This document shows, piece after piece, positions 44,940 through 55,989 of a stretch of DNA of 64,000 nucleotides (position 1 is its first letter; the number at the start of each line of letters is the position of its first letter). Source of the DNA: Helianthus annuus. Lineage: Eukaryota > Streptophyta > Magnoliopsida > Asterales > Asteraceae. The notes beneath the pieces are model-generated. The model was not told where the DNA came from. It made no database searches and saw only the letters and a list, made by a program, of their open reading frames with translations. The DNA lies in contig NC_035434.2 of assembly GCF_002127325.2 (NCBI RefSeq), positions 81,966,664 through 82,030,663 of the forward strand, written 5' to 3'. A program made the position numbers and the translations under genes.

Positions 44940-45440
44940 AGTATTTAAAGTTGTATGCTATCCGAGTTTCTAATAATGTTACCTAGTCCGACCTTTTTAA
45001 ATGTTAAGGTATATGTCCGAACTATTTAAGAGTTTCAAGGGATGTCCGAACTTTGTGAGGATAACATATTAGTCTGACTTTTGTAACTGATCCATGGTCC
45101 GAGTTTTATCAGCTAAGACTGTGTCCGACTTTTGATGAATGTAAAGTGTCCGACCTTTTCTTTGATATTGAAGGATCCGAGTTTCACATACTAGTAAGGT
45201 CCGAGTTTTGGCTTAATCCTTGGTCCGAGTTTCTTAGATTAAAAGCCTACGTCCGAGCTTTTGAGGGAGTTTCATTGTCTGAGTTTTAAGTGGGGTATTA
45301 CCCCTGTCCGAGCTTTAAAGAGGTGACCCCCTTGTCCGACTTTTGGTGGTGAGGGGTGGCCCGACTTTTGTAAGTGCCTAGGGTCCGACTTTTTTTGCTC
45401 ATTTCAAGGGATCCGATCTTTTATTGTGTTGCCTTGTCCG
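44940..45440 (+). repeat. Array of GTCCGA(G/C)TTTT words in the solo LTR
   Basis: About 18 copies of a GTCCGA(G/C)(T/C)TTT word at 20-35 bp spacing with unrelated spacers. It is the complement of the E1 array but with a different spacer order, so the array has evolved within the family. Confidence 0.8.
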
Positions 45441-45908
45441 GTTTCCTTAGGTGATGGACTTGTGATGCAATTACAAGTTAGTAATGACTGTGTTGAATCC
45501 TGTATGTTAACCTCATTAAACAACCAACCATAAGAGACGTGTTATTGAATAACTAAAGTAGAACAAATGGTGAAAGACATTATATGAAGCATATATTATA
45601 TTACATGAACAGGATAGAATGTTATTAAGTGTCACCTGGATTGCATGCTAATAATCCGAATTTCTTTGCAATGATGTATGTTAATGCTATTATTATCTGA
45701 GTTTACTATTTGTATACTGTATGATACAATAACTGCATGCTACTATGTGATATGATTCTGTAAGTTGCTGTTTGAACAGCAAGAACCTGTAAACCCTAAT
45801 TGAACGTCAACACTTATCTTGAATTTATGTGCATCATATCCTAGGTCGTGTGTAACGGACTTAGACAATTTGATAAACCCTAGAGCATAGCATACCGAGC
45901 AAACCAAG

Positions 45909-46475
45909 GTGAGTTCACACTCTTACTAAGGCATGGGATTCCCAGGGCACGGGAATTGGGATTGAAGGATTGAGATTGAATAGAACTGTACTTACACTGT
46001 TACTAGACTATTATACCAATGTCCTCGGTTGTGCAGGACACATACTTAAGCTATTCACTGTCCTCGGTTGTGCAGGACACATACTTCTGCTACTCACTGT
46101 CCTCGGTTGTGCAGGACACATACTTATGCTACTCACTGTCCTCGGTTGTGCAGGACACATACTTATGCTATTCGCTGTCCTCGGTTGTGCAGGACACATA
46201 CTTACAATCTACGTAGACTTATACTTACTACTATCCTCGGTTGTGAAGGATACTCACGTAAAACCTACGTGTATTTATACTTACTACTATCCTCGGTTGT
46301 GAAGGATACTTATGGTTACGAATAGTCTAGTGGTTATACAACATGGGAAGCCCCCACCAATAGAACGTACTATCGGCCCAGTAGAGCCACATGTTACAAA
46401 CGAATATACTATTACGCATTTACTTTCTGTGAACTCGCTCAACTAGTTGTTGATCCTCTGTTACATGCCTTGCAG
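45909..46475 (+). other. Putative leader intron in the solo LTR
   Basis: Donor CCAAG|GTGAGTTCACAC and acceptor ACATGCCTTGCAG|GTCG, 567 nt apart, enclosing the hairpin array. Same positions relative to the LTR end as in E1 and E2. Confidence 0.5.
46021..46310 (+). repeat. 39-bp tandem hairpin repeat in the solo LTR
   Basis: Five units start at 46021, 46060, 46099, 46138, 46177 with stem GTCCT/AGGAC around CGGTTGTGC. Two further units have ATCCT/AGGAT instead, a paired change. Between them lies CACGTA...TACGTG. Because 39 is a multiple of three, long open frames appear on both strands here; none is a gene. Confidence 0.9.
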
Positions 46476-46774
46476 GTCGTTAGATACATGGAGCTTGCAC
46501 AGGGAGGAGCTGGTCGTTGTGGGCTTGGATCGTGATTGTCTTGTTAAACACTTATGACATTTGATACTTTATTATGATGGGTTTTATTTATACGCTTCCG
46601 CTATACAATGATAACTTATGTTTTGGAACACCTTTCATATGGATTTGGTTTGGTTTAATGGCAAATACTTTTACTATATATATATTGTTCTATATGATTG
46701 GTGGCTTGATCCTGGTCAGTCACGCTCCCAAGCGGTGATACTCCGCAGGTGGATTTTGGGGGTGTGACATACTA

Positions 46775-48589
46775 CTCATAAAATAAACAAGACGATGAAC
46801 CATATCCCCGAATCTAGTGCTAACTTACAAGTGGTAAAAACAAACTCATTTTCCGGAAAAATCATTTTGATTAAAACAAACTTAAGTGTTTTGAAATCTA
46901 AATGAGAAAATGGTTTGTGATAGGGGGAGTTCTGATTGTTTATGCCAAGTGAATGGAGATTTGATGCAATTCGATGTCAGTTGTCAAATTTCTGTATAGT
47001 TTGTGTTGCATTTTATGTTTCATATGGGTCAATAGCTTAGTTGTTATCAATTTTTTCTTTAATGTGTTTGCATTTTAGGGGGAGTAGATATTTCTGAAAA
47101 TCCAAAAACATTAGAAAATTTGAAAAATACAAAAACATGATAAAATCAAAAATGAGTTTTGTTGTGAAAAGAGGAAATGATAGTACATCAGTAGACTGTC
47201 ACAACATGCTAAAGAAAAGTAAAGATAGAATGTGATAAACAATCTCACTGCGGATATGTCAGTAGGTTTTTGCACACTTAGTAAATTGTGACGAGATATA
47301 AACTAAATTTCAATCTTGCTTGTTCTGTGGGTTAACAACGTCTTGGATATATAGGTAACCCCTGAAATCTTGTTTGAAAGGTCCCTTATTCTGAGATACT
47401 AGGTCTTTATGCTCAGTGATATCTGGGGTATTATCCCGGGACTTCTGCTGTATGGAAGTACTGACCTAGTCCCCGGATAATACTTTCCGCAATAGCTTGA
47501 AATATAGCGCAGCCCTCAGCAAGCTGATGAAACAATAAAATTGATAGTCGCTGCTATTGTAATTAAAAGATCCTCTAAAGGGGACACACCGAAAAGTCGA
47601 AGTCGTCATCTCTCTACGTATACGGAAGTATCGACCTGAGCTCTCACGGCCCTCGCAATTAACCCCTGAACAGATATCAGCTGTGGTATACTCACCTGTA
47701 AGACTGAATATTGGGATCTGGATAGGGGAGTATATTCAAGTAGTGGGACACATGAATAAGTTAGTATCTAAGACATTAATATCGTATCTCGGATCAATTG
47801 AAATTTGTGTGAAAATTTAAGTGGAACAATATACTGACAATCTAGGTGAATTGTTTAGAACTGAAAATGAAATCAAGCTTAACGGTGTTAGTGACATGTT
47901 TCAAAACTGATATGATCCTCTTACGCAAACTCACAAAAATATTGTTTGTAAATATTTCATTTCTGCATTTTTATTGATTCTTCAAGTGGTATTAGTTACT
48001 TTCTTTCAGAAAAAATCCAAAAAGATTTTGTGTGTGTTTTAGCATAAACTTTTGAAAAACTCAAAAAGATTTTCGACAACTGATGTTGGAAAGCTGATTT
48101 TCAAAATTCCGAGTGCTAAACATGATGACATTGTTGTGAGGGGGAGTATGTTTTGAACATCAAATGTGTTTTTTTAAAAAATCAACAAGTGGTTCATCAT
48201 AGAGAAAGTGATTTGAGGGAGAGTTAGTGTTGGTGCATACGTTTATACTCAAATTGTTAAATATAAATCTTACTTTGAGGTAGAGTTTATGCAGGTTAAG
48301 TTGAGCCAGGTTAATTCAATCCTGAAATCCAAGCTGAACGAAAGCCAGGTTACGATACCTAAGGATTCTGATTGAAGATCGGCAGATTCCGATTCCTGAA
48401 GATTCTGTTTGAAGAAAGCCAGACAACGATCCTGAAGCAGATGTTGCTGAAGAACAAAGAAATGCCAGCAAATTGTTAAAGGGGAGTCTGTTGATGAAGA
48501 TAGAGAGAGAAAAGCCCAGAGACTGATCAAGACTGAAGAAGTGAAGACATGAAGTTGTCAAAGACTCGATGAATGACTCGTCAACATCT
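46775..48589 (+). other. B 3' non-coding region
   Basis: 1.8 kb without coding sequence. Segments near 46921 and 47590 match the 3' region of element A in sense (GGGGAGTTCTGATTGTTTA and CGTATACGG..GTATCGACCTG words). ORFs around 48270-48560 on the minus strand are chance frames. Confidence 0.75.
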
Positions 48590-48600
48590 GAGGGGGAGTT
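48590..48600 (+). promoter_or_regulatory. B polypurine tract
   Basis: GAGGGGGAGTT immediately before the LTR start TGTTGGTGC. Confidence 0.9.
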
Positions 48601-49030
48601 TGTTGGTGCACTACATCTGTCGACTTCGTCTTAGATCGAGTCTTACATTGAATTGTATAGATTAAGGCACATTTTACGAGAAAATAGGAAGTGTATTGTG
48701 TTTAGTGAGCTGATTTCGCTCATAGGGACTTTGTAAGGTGATTTCGTTTATGTGGTAATGTTGGGGTTTCGCTTTTGTGGTCATGTTCAATGGAGCGAAA
48801 TCTCAGCACTATAAATAGGTGTTCCATGAGCGAAATAGTTAGTTGTTGCCTTGTATTCCATACCGAAGTGCTGCCGGTGTGAAGACCTGCTTGTAATTAC
48901 ATTCCAATCAATACAATCAGTAGTTAAAGTGAAGAATCAGCTGTTTCTAGCTTTGTTTCTTATTATTCCGCACCTGAAACAGAGTAGAACGCCTCTGAAC
49001 GACTCATTCGGGTCAGATTGCGATCCTACA
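48601..49030 (+). repeat. B 3' LTR (430 bp)
   Basis: Same ends as the 5' LTR; TATA box TATAAATA at 48810-48817. Followed by TSD CTATC and the last 27 bp of the A LTR (49036-49062). Confidence 0.95.
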
Positions 49031-49067
49031 CTATCTATGGCCACACACATAGTTCACTAACAAAGAT

Positions 49068-50361
49068 TGAATGGACGAATAGGGGTTCCAATGTATGGTG
49101 GACTACGAGATGTGATTCTTCAAGAAGCCCATAGTTCCAAATATTCAGTTCACCCAGGCAGTGACAAGATGTACTAGGATTTAAAGGCAAATTATTGGTG
49201 GATAGGTTTGAAGAAATCTATAGCCACTTCTGTGGCCAAATGTTTGACATGCGCGCAAGTTAAAGACGAACACCAGAAGCCGTTAGGTGTGCTGCAACAG
49301 CCTGAACTTCCCACCTGGAAGTGGGAAATGGTAACTATGGATTTTATCACCAAGTTACCAAAGACAAAGCGAGGAAATGATACTATTTGGGTTATAGTGG
49401 ATAGACTGACCAAGTCAGCCCACTTCTTACCTATTAAGGAAACACACAGCTAAGATAAGTTAGCTCAGTTGTACGTGGACGAGATTGTATCTCTTCACGG
49501 AGTGCCAGTGTCTATCATCTCTGATAGGGATATAAGGTATACATCGCATTTTTGGAAAAGCTTTCAGCAATCCCTAGGCACTCGATTAAACTTCAGCACT
49601 ACATATCATCCTCAGACGGATGGTCAAAGCGAGCATACAATTCAAACGCTGGATGATATGTTAAGAGCTTGTGTTATTGGTTTAGGTGGAAGTTGGGATG
49701 ATCATATTGCATTGATAGAATTTTCATATAATAATAGTTATCATTCAAGTATTCAAGCTGCACCTTTTGAAGCTTTGTATGGAAGAAAGTGCAGAACGCC
49801 AGTTTGCTGGGCGGAAGTTGGAGATGTCCAACTAACACGACCTGATATAGTCCTGGAGACGACAGATAATATTGTGTAGATACGAGATCGTCTCAAAGCT
49901 GCCAGGGATAGGCAGAAAAGCTACGCAGATAAAAGGCGTAAACCTCCGAAATTCGAGGTAGGTGATAAAGTGCTACCTAAGGAGTAATGCGTTTTGGCAA
50001 GAAAGGCAAGTTAAGCCCAAGATACATAGGACCATTCGAGATCATCGAATGTGTCGGAACAGTGGCTTACAAGTTAAACTTGCCTGAAGAGCTCAGTGGA
50101 ATGCATAATGTATTTCACATTTGCAACTTAAAGAAGTGTCTAGCTGATGAATCGCTACCCATGTCACATAAGGATGTGCATATAGATGAGAGCTTAAAAC
50201 TTGTTGAAAAAACTTTGTCGATCAAGGATCAACAGGTCAAGAAGCTTCGAAAGAAGCACGTACCAATTGTAAAGGTTAAATGGGATACCCGTAGAGGTCC
50301 CGAATATACGTGGGAAGTTGAATCCACAATGAAACAGAATTACCCTCATTTATTCCAGTAA
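49068..50361 (+). pseudogene. H integrase and chromodomain-like tail (continuation after the nest)
   Basis: Directly after the A target copy the gypsy frame resumes ([14 protein letters not shown]). The zinc site HPGSDKMY...CLTCAQVK, core Asp (MDFITKLP), Asp (ISDRDIRY) and Glu (TDGQSEHT), and a C-terminal chromodomain-like block (KLRKKHVPIVKVK, YTWEVESTMKQ) follow. Stops occur at about 49174 (after DKMY), about 49452 (after KETHS), 49877-49879 (after DNIV), and a frameshift near 49980; the end is TAA at 50359-50361. The piece joins 10707-13925 as the same pol. Non-functional. Confidence 0.93.
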
Positions 50362-50396
50362 ATCTTGAGGTCGAGATTTCTTTTAAGGGGTGAGGA

Positions 50397-53300
50397 TGTA
50401 ACACCTCGCAAAATCATGTCCAATCTAATATCGACACGTGTCATGGACTTTAAACGAGTAACAAATTGATTCGAGGGACTAGAGTTGACAAACAAAGAAA
50501 GTATGTGTGTAGAAGGATTCAAAGTGCCAACATTTGATAATTATACCTTTCAACAACCTTACACGATGTTTATACCCTTAAACAAATGAATCATGAAACG
50601 TATGAAGCCGTTTGTGGAAGAAAGTGAAAGTTTACAAACCGCAAGGGTTAAATGTGTCAAAATGTTTAAATTATACCTCTGAGTGACCTTTTATAAAACC
50701 CGAAGCTTTGTAACGATTAATTATGTTCCCGAGAATAATTGATAAAAATTTCACAAGGTTTCGATATCGTATGAGGAAAATACGTTAACATTCGTAAATA
50801 AGGGGTTAAAAGCATCAATGTTGAAATTCAGGACTTTTCAGATGATCGTATAACTAATCGGGAACTTAACGGAGTTTGTTTATGACTTAGAGTCCTTAAA
50901 AGTCAAGCTTGGGGGTTAAAAGTGCAATAAACACAAGTTAAAACAAGTTTTGAAGGACCAGGGACCAAAAATGCAAAGTCTGAAAACTTGTTGACCGGAT
51001 CTAACCTCCATACCGGCCGCGTAGGCCTTGGCCAGACCCTACCTGGGCCGCTTAGAACCTGCAGGTGCAGAAAAACTGCACAGATGCCTGTACAGCAGGT
51101 TACACCGCCTTTGCATGCCTTGTTTTTGATTCCAGGGACTGAGCCAACAATTTTTCATGCATAGGGACACCTGGAATCATCAGAAATCATTTGTAGGCTT
51201 GTGTGGAATGATCTTGTGAAGTTTATTTGGCTATATAAGAACTTGTTGGTTTGCTAGTTCATTGTTCACTCAGAAAATCATTCTAAACTCACTCTCTGGA
51301 GCTCTCTGGACTTCAAGCAAGATTCCACAAGCTCCTAATTCATGCTAAGGGCCTGTGTAAGCAATCTTAGCCTCTCTAGTTCATGTTTTATTTGCTTAAT
51401 GACCAAAAGTCAAAGTCGTCGTAATTAAGCTTTGACTTAGTGATTATTCACTAGGGTCCAGTCATTTTTTGAATTGAAAGTGGCTATGAGTTGGTAATTA
51501 TGTGGGTAATAAACCCTTAAAAGGGCACCCCCTGATTATCACTCTAACTTGGTCAATTGTCGGGTCAAACTTAATATTAAAAAGTCAACAGAAAGCTATT
51601 TTGCAAATAAATTCATAATTAGCAATGTAGAAGTTATGGAACCTGTTTTAACACTAAAATAACTTGCTAAATAATGTAAAAACATGACTAAGCATGTTCC
51701 ACCCGACAATTCTGAGTTTAGGCTCGGTTCGGAATCGAAAGTCGCAAAAGTAGACTTTTGCTTTGACTTTCAGTTCTGACGCGATTTAGCTTAGTTTAGA
51801 TATGCCTTAAGGTTCCTTTAGGACCATATTATAAGTTAGTAAAACCCTATGAGGTTATACTACATGGTTCCTTATTTATCCGATTCATTTGCATGTTTCC
51901 GTTAATTGTTTAAATGTTGACCATTATGCCCTTTTGTCATTAAAACTAGATTTTTGAAAATGTGAGAGGACAAAAACCTTTATTACTGATTTATAAACAT
52001 GTCCGAAAAATTTGACATCAGTTTGAGGTCTAAATTAGGAGTTATACTCAATAGCGTAAATTGAAAGCTTTTTATTAATTAAACGGCATTTTTGGCATAA
52101 AGCCTATTACCGAATTTTGACACCAAACCTTTTATCCATTGATGTAATATAGTATTTTGGGATTTTTGAAGAGTTTTATTTATTTTTAAACTGATCATAA
52201 CATAGGGTTCTTGCTTTGATTTGGTAATTATCGGTTATACCCTTTTCCTAATAAAATGAGTTTTACATAACATTTTGATACCAAACCTTTTGCTACTGAT
52301 TTTATATGTTAAATAAAATATTTTAAGCCTTCTGGATTGATCAAAATCTCACCTTTTCATATATAACCTGAAAATCGTCTAGAACCGACTTTTTACGCGT
52401 TTTAAACGTATAGTATGGATTAAAACTATTTTTGACATATAAGACTTAATACCTACTGATGTTTGAAGTAAATTTTTATACTTTAACTGTAAGCAAAAGT
52501 TTTGAACTCAGATTTCCAAATTGACCTTTAAAGCTTATGTGAAATTACCAAAATGCCCCTACTGGGCATAGTTTGGTTGTAAGTAATAAATTTCACATAT
52601 ATGCAATATCCTACTGATATGACTTGAAAAAATAAATATTTTTACTGGTCACTTCAGATCAGAACCTCAGATTAATATATAATCTCTTTTATAACCTTTA
52701 AAATGACCAGAATACCCCTACGGGGCTTAATTTGAGTTTAAATCCGTTTTGGGCATAATGGAAGGTATCCTACTGATATCACAACATATTTAAGGCATAT
52801 TAACTTAGGTAACCTGTTCATGACTCATTTGTTTACGCGTTATGCATTTTTCGCGTTCGATGCGGTTTATGTAACTAGTTTGCATAAATTAACCGAAACG
52901 GGTCAAACCTTATCATTTTTATCTCAAAATCCAGAATGTGTTTAGTTTACCCATATTATACAAGTCTTCAAACTTTTCAGGTCTAAATCACATTCTAATC
53001 CGGTCTTCGCTTAATCTTGCGTTTTGAACCGTATACTTTTCTCTTAAACTAACCGGTCTAAGTTTAAACTTAAGTAAGACCCGTTAGGAATCTAATAGGT
53101 TATTAAAACCTTTGTTCTAGATTAGGAGCCTAGTAAAAGATATTTACACTTGCTGTTTGATATACATATTTGCTCAGGTAAATACTTTTAACTTATTTTC
53201 CCTTATACGGGCTTGGGGTACGGTATATAAAATACCGCTTGGTCGGGTAATGAATTTTTAATCATATGAAGATTAAATCACTGAAATAACCCGTTTAATC

Positions 53301-53989
53301 TGTTTTGTTTGTTCTAAACCTTTGGGGGGTTAATGAACATGTCTTGGATATCCTCCGCTCATTCATTGAAATGGCCATGACTTAAGCACGGGGTGTAGGC
53401 ATACACCTCCCTGTGCGTATGTAAAAATTAATGTACCCGACTGTTCGAGAATAACTCCCCGTGGGATATATTATGTGGTGTGTCTATTAATCTTTAACCC
53501 GGTATTCAACCCGAGCTACTGAACGTATAACAAACATTTAATTCTTTTAAAAGTTTATTTTTAAATAAATATCCCAAGTTATAAAAGTTTATTTGTGCCT
53601 TGTGCATTTAAATCAATTTTCTTAAATGTTTATAAAAGAGTCGGTTAATTGTATTTACCAGTGTAAACTGACGTATTTTCCAAAAGGCTAAATTGTAGGT
53701 ACTAGGCGGAATAGGCTGGCTACCCCTGAGTGAATAAATAAGAGTCTTGCAAGCCTTGTCACTTAAAAATCTGTTGAACAATTATCTTCTTTTGTTTTGA
53801 TCCGCCTGTGGATCTTTTTTTTCATTCCGTTTGTAATACTCATGTTACTTACATTCGGTTTGTAATATTTCTACTTTAAGACTTCCGCTGTGCATTGAAC
53901 TGTGATTATTTGACTATGACGATATCAACTACATCATGATACTCCCCATCGGGCCCACCGGTAATACGTGGAAATATCGGGGTGTGACA
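50397..53989 (+). repeat. H 3' LTR (3593 bp)
   Basis: TGTAACACCTCG...GGGGTGTGACA; preceded by the purine-rich AAGGGGTGAGGA. No ORF of note. It contains hairpins near the end (CGGTAT/ATACCG at about 53230-53250; GCACGGGGTGT.../...ACACCTCCCTGTGC at about 53385-53425) and (C/T)ACTGATRT words repeated at 100-150 bp intervals (52100-52800) with TTTGACACCAAACCTTTT-like phrases. The LTR family differs from E1, E2 and E4. Its partner is not in the window. Confidence 0.85.
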
Positions 53990-54530
53990 GTTATGGAGCG
54001 CTAGATCAATCGGGTAGCGTATCTAATATGTAATCAGGGGTTAAAATACTTACAACGAGGCAGAACTTCGCTATTTTAGTGGGTATAATGCTCGAGTATA
54101 ATTCTGTTACTTCAGAATTGAGAGAGATCGAAAAGATTTGAGTAAGTTTGACTGAATGCCAATGACATCCATTTATAGGGCCTGATCTAGTCTTCCTCGC
54201 GGCCCGCGAAGGTTACATAAGGAGTCTTCGTGCCCCGCGACTTAGGGTGTGTTGGGCCTAGCTTGGTCGACTCACAAGTGTAGGTTTCACGGATGGCATG
54301 AAACGTGGCACCTTAGGGTGCCACCTGATGTCCCTGCTGTCGTGGCCCGCGTAAGCCGAAGACATGGTCTTCGCGGCCCGCAAGCGCACATTAAATCTAG
54401 AATTTATTTAATTTTTTTATAAATATAAAGGTATTTAGAGTCATTTTACGTATACGTGGTGTATTTTAGAACGTATAGGGATATTCTAAATATTTTAGGA
54501 GTATCGAAAATATTTTAGGAGGGTTGTTAT
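53990..54530 (-). other. LTR-like fragment with GC-rich hairpin words
   Basis: Sequence in which H sits. On the minus strand a CCCTATAAATGG TATA-like box lies near 54170-54182, followed by leader-like sequence. Between 54195 and 54390 four CGCGGCCCGC/CGTGGCCCGCG/CGTGCCCCGCG words occur. No gene. Identity uncertain; probably part of another LTR. Confidence 0.4.
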
Positions 54531-55350
54531 ACCAAAACACATGTATATGGGCCTATTTCATCATTTAAAATCACAAACTTTTTTGTATCAAAGCACCTTA
54601 TTTCATGTTGATTCATATAGATGCACATGTGCATTTCTAATATTGGTAATGTAAAAAATAGTATATTACATATGGTAGTGTAAATGAAAGTGCAATTTTC
54701 TATTACTGGTAATATATTATGGAATTTGTCCAAGAAATGATACATATGCACATGTGCATCCATAACTGTTACTCGAAAAAAAAAACGTTTTTTCCTGACA
54801 AAATATAGCGATTTTTATTAGAAAAAAATTAAAAAAAATTGTGGGTTTTTTGGATTTTTTAGGTATTCTTTTGTGTTCATATTGGTTCTCGCGGTTCTTG
54901 CAATAAGGGTGGTTCTCAAATGAACCTTACCCTAGAAGGATCCGTTAGGAACCACCATTTATTACGAGAACCAATGTGAACATAACCAAAAAATACCTAA
55001 AAACATCTAAAAAACACCCAATTTTTTTTTACTATTTTTTTTTTTTTGGGAAAAATCGCTATATTTCATCAATAATAAAAAAAATTCAAATTTTTTTGTT
55101 TTTCGAGTAACAGTTATCCATGCACATGTGCATTTGTATCGTTTCTTTGACAAATTCCGTAATTCATTACAAATATCAGACAATTGCACTTTCATTTACA
55201 CTACCATTCATAATACACTACTTTTTACATTATCAATAATAGAAATGCACATGTGCATCTATATGTATAAACTTGTTATAAAATTAACAACACTAGAAAT
55301 GCACATGTACATCTATATATATGAACATGTTATAACGTGTTTTAGTACAC
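54531..55350. repeat. Large foldback (inverted repeat) element
   Basis: Arms of about 400 bp: left 54531-54925 reappears, reversed and diverged, at about 54950-55350. The centre holds GTGGTTC...GAACCAC and ATTGGTTCTCG...CGAGAACCAAT inner palindromes. Both arms contain the palindrome TGCACATGTGCA and AAAATCGCTATA words. No protein. Most likely a MITE or foldback transposon; ends and TSD not determined. Confidence 0.7.
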
Positions 55351-55577
55351 CACTTTGAATACACATTCCCTTTCATCTATCATACCATCCATGCTACACT
55401 ACCATTACCTCCTACCATCCGTAATACTATACCATTGCTTTTTACCATCCATAATACAATACTATTACCAATATTTCACTTTATTATATGTACATCTACA
55501 CCCTTTATACCATCCAAACAACATATTACATCATAAAGTGAAAAATATAATTAAACCATCAACCACTAGATAGAACT

Positions 55578-55803
55578 AACCAAAATACATGTATATGGGC
55601 CTACTTCATCATTTAAAATCACAAACTTTTGTACCAAAAAACATTATTTCATGTTGATATATATAGATGCACATGTGCATTTCTAATATTGGTAATGTAA
55701 AAAGTAGTGTATTACATATGGTAGTGTAAATGAAAGTGCATTTTTCTACTACTAGTAATATATTATGGAATTTGTCCACGATATGATACATATGCACATG
55801 TCC
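55578..55803 (+). repeat. Direct repeat of the foldback left arm
   Basis: Closely follows 54535-54760 (ACATGTATATGGGCCTA, TGCACATGTGCATTTC, GGAATTTGTCCA phrases) in the same orientation, then stops at ACATGTCC. The gap 55351-55577 is AT-rich with (ACCATC) words and no gene. Confidence 0.8.
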
Positions 55804-55989
55804 TTCCTTCAATTCTTTCGGCCAAAAGCCGTTGGAAACAGTCAAAAAGTAACAGCTACATATATTTTTTATTAATTTAACTTTTATATATATACCAACA
55901 TTTTACACCAGTTTTATACAAACCAAAACCAAAAACCTACACTTACAACATCAAGCTACAAACCTTTTACACCCATTTTATATAAAAAA

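Larger units (their letters stand above)
44150..46769 (+). mobile_element. Solo gypsy LTR (2620 bp), E1-related family
   Basis: TGTGACAACTCG...GGGGGTGTGACA with TSD TACTA (44145-44149, 46770-46774) and no internal region, so it is the product of LTR-LTR recombination. The start, splice-like sites and last ~80 bp match E1 and E2; the GTCCGA motif array and AACCCTAA/5'UTR-like part match E1 most. A candidate first donor AATCAAG|GTAATTG is at about 44588. Confidence 0.95.
38966..49030 (+). mobile_element. B: gag-only LTR retrotransposon (relative of A)
   Basis: LTRs 38966-39395 and 48601-49030 (430 bp each; about 16 differences), TSD CTATC (38961-38965, 49031-49035), primer site, 3.9-kb gag region, long non-coding 3' region and polypurine tract. 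No protease, RT or integrase. Without the solo LTR at 44150-46769 it is about 7.4 kb. It lies in the 5' LTR of A and is related to A in gag and in the 3' region, while the LTRs differ. Confidence 0.93.
13929..49062 (-). mobile_element. A: gag-only LTR retrotransposon (copia-type gag), host of E2, D and B
   Basis: On the minus strand: 5' LTR (38327-38965 plus 49036-49062), primer site (38313-38324), leader, gag pieces (27718-28594, 16500-17557), a long 3' non-coding region, polypurine tract and 3' LTR (13929-14595). The target duplication is AAGAT (13924-13928, 49063-49067). Subtracting the three nested elements leaves about 6.7 kb. No RT, integrase or protease was found, so it is a non-autonomous gag-bearing element of the kind described as TR-GAG or LARD. 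About 25 differences in 630 bp between its LTRs make it the oldest layer inside H. Confidence 0.9.
10707..53989 (+). mobile_element. H: old degenerate Ty3/gypsy element, split by the nested cluster
   Basis: gag, protease, RT and RNase H lie at 10707-13925; integrase and a 3593-bp 3' LTR lie at 49063-53989. The two halves are separated by element A with target duplication AAGAT (13924-13928 and 49063-49067). Without the insertions the internal region is about 4.5 kb. No 5' LTR or primer site is recognisable upstream of gag, so the 5' end is truncated or replaced. Many stops, frameshifts and active-site changes show it is the oldest layer. Confidence 0.92.

Noticed and set aside
46021..46220. 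CRISPR-like array
   Set aside because: Plant transposon context, units are fully repeated without unique spacers, and the unit is a hairpin within an LTR.
45970..46325. Cys/His-rich 62-110 residue repeat proteins on both strands
   Set aside because: The 39-bp repeat is a multiple of three, so all frames stay open; the signal is DNA/RNA structure, not protein.
54527..55845. Several 60-78 residue ORFs in the foldback element
   Set aside because: They follow the inverted repeat in mirrored form and have no protein features.
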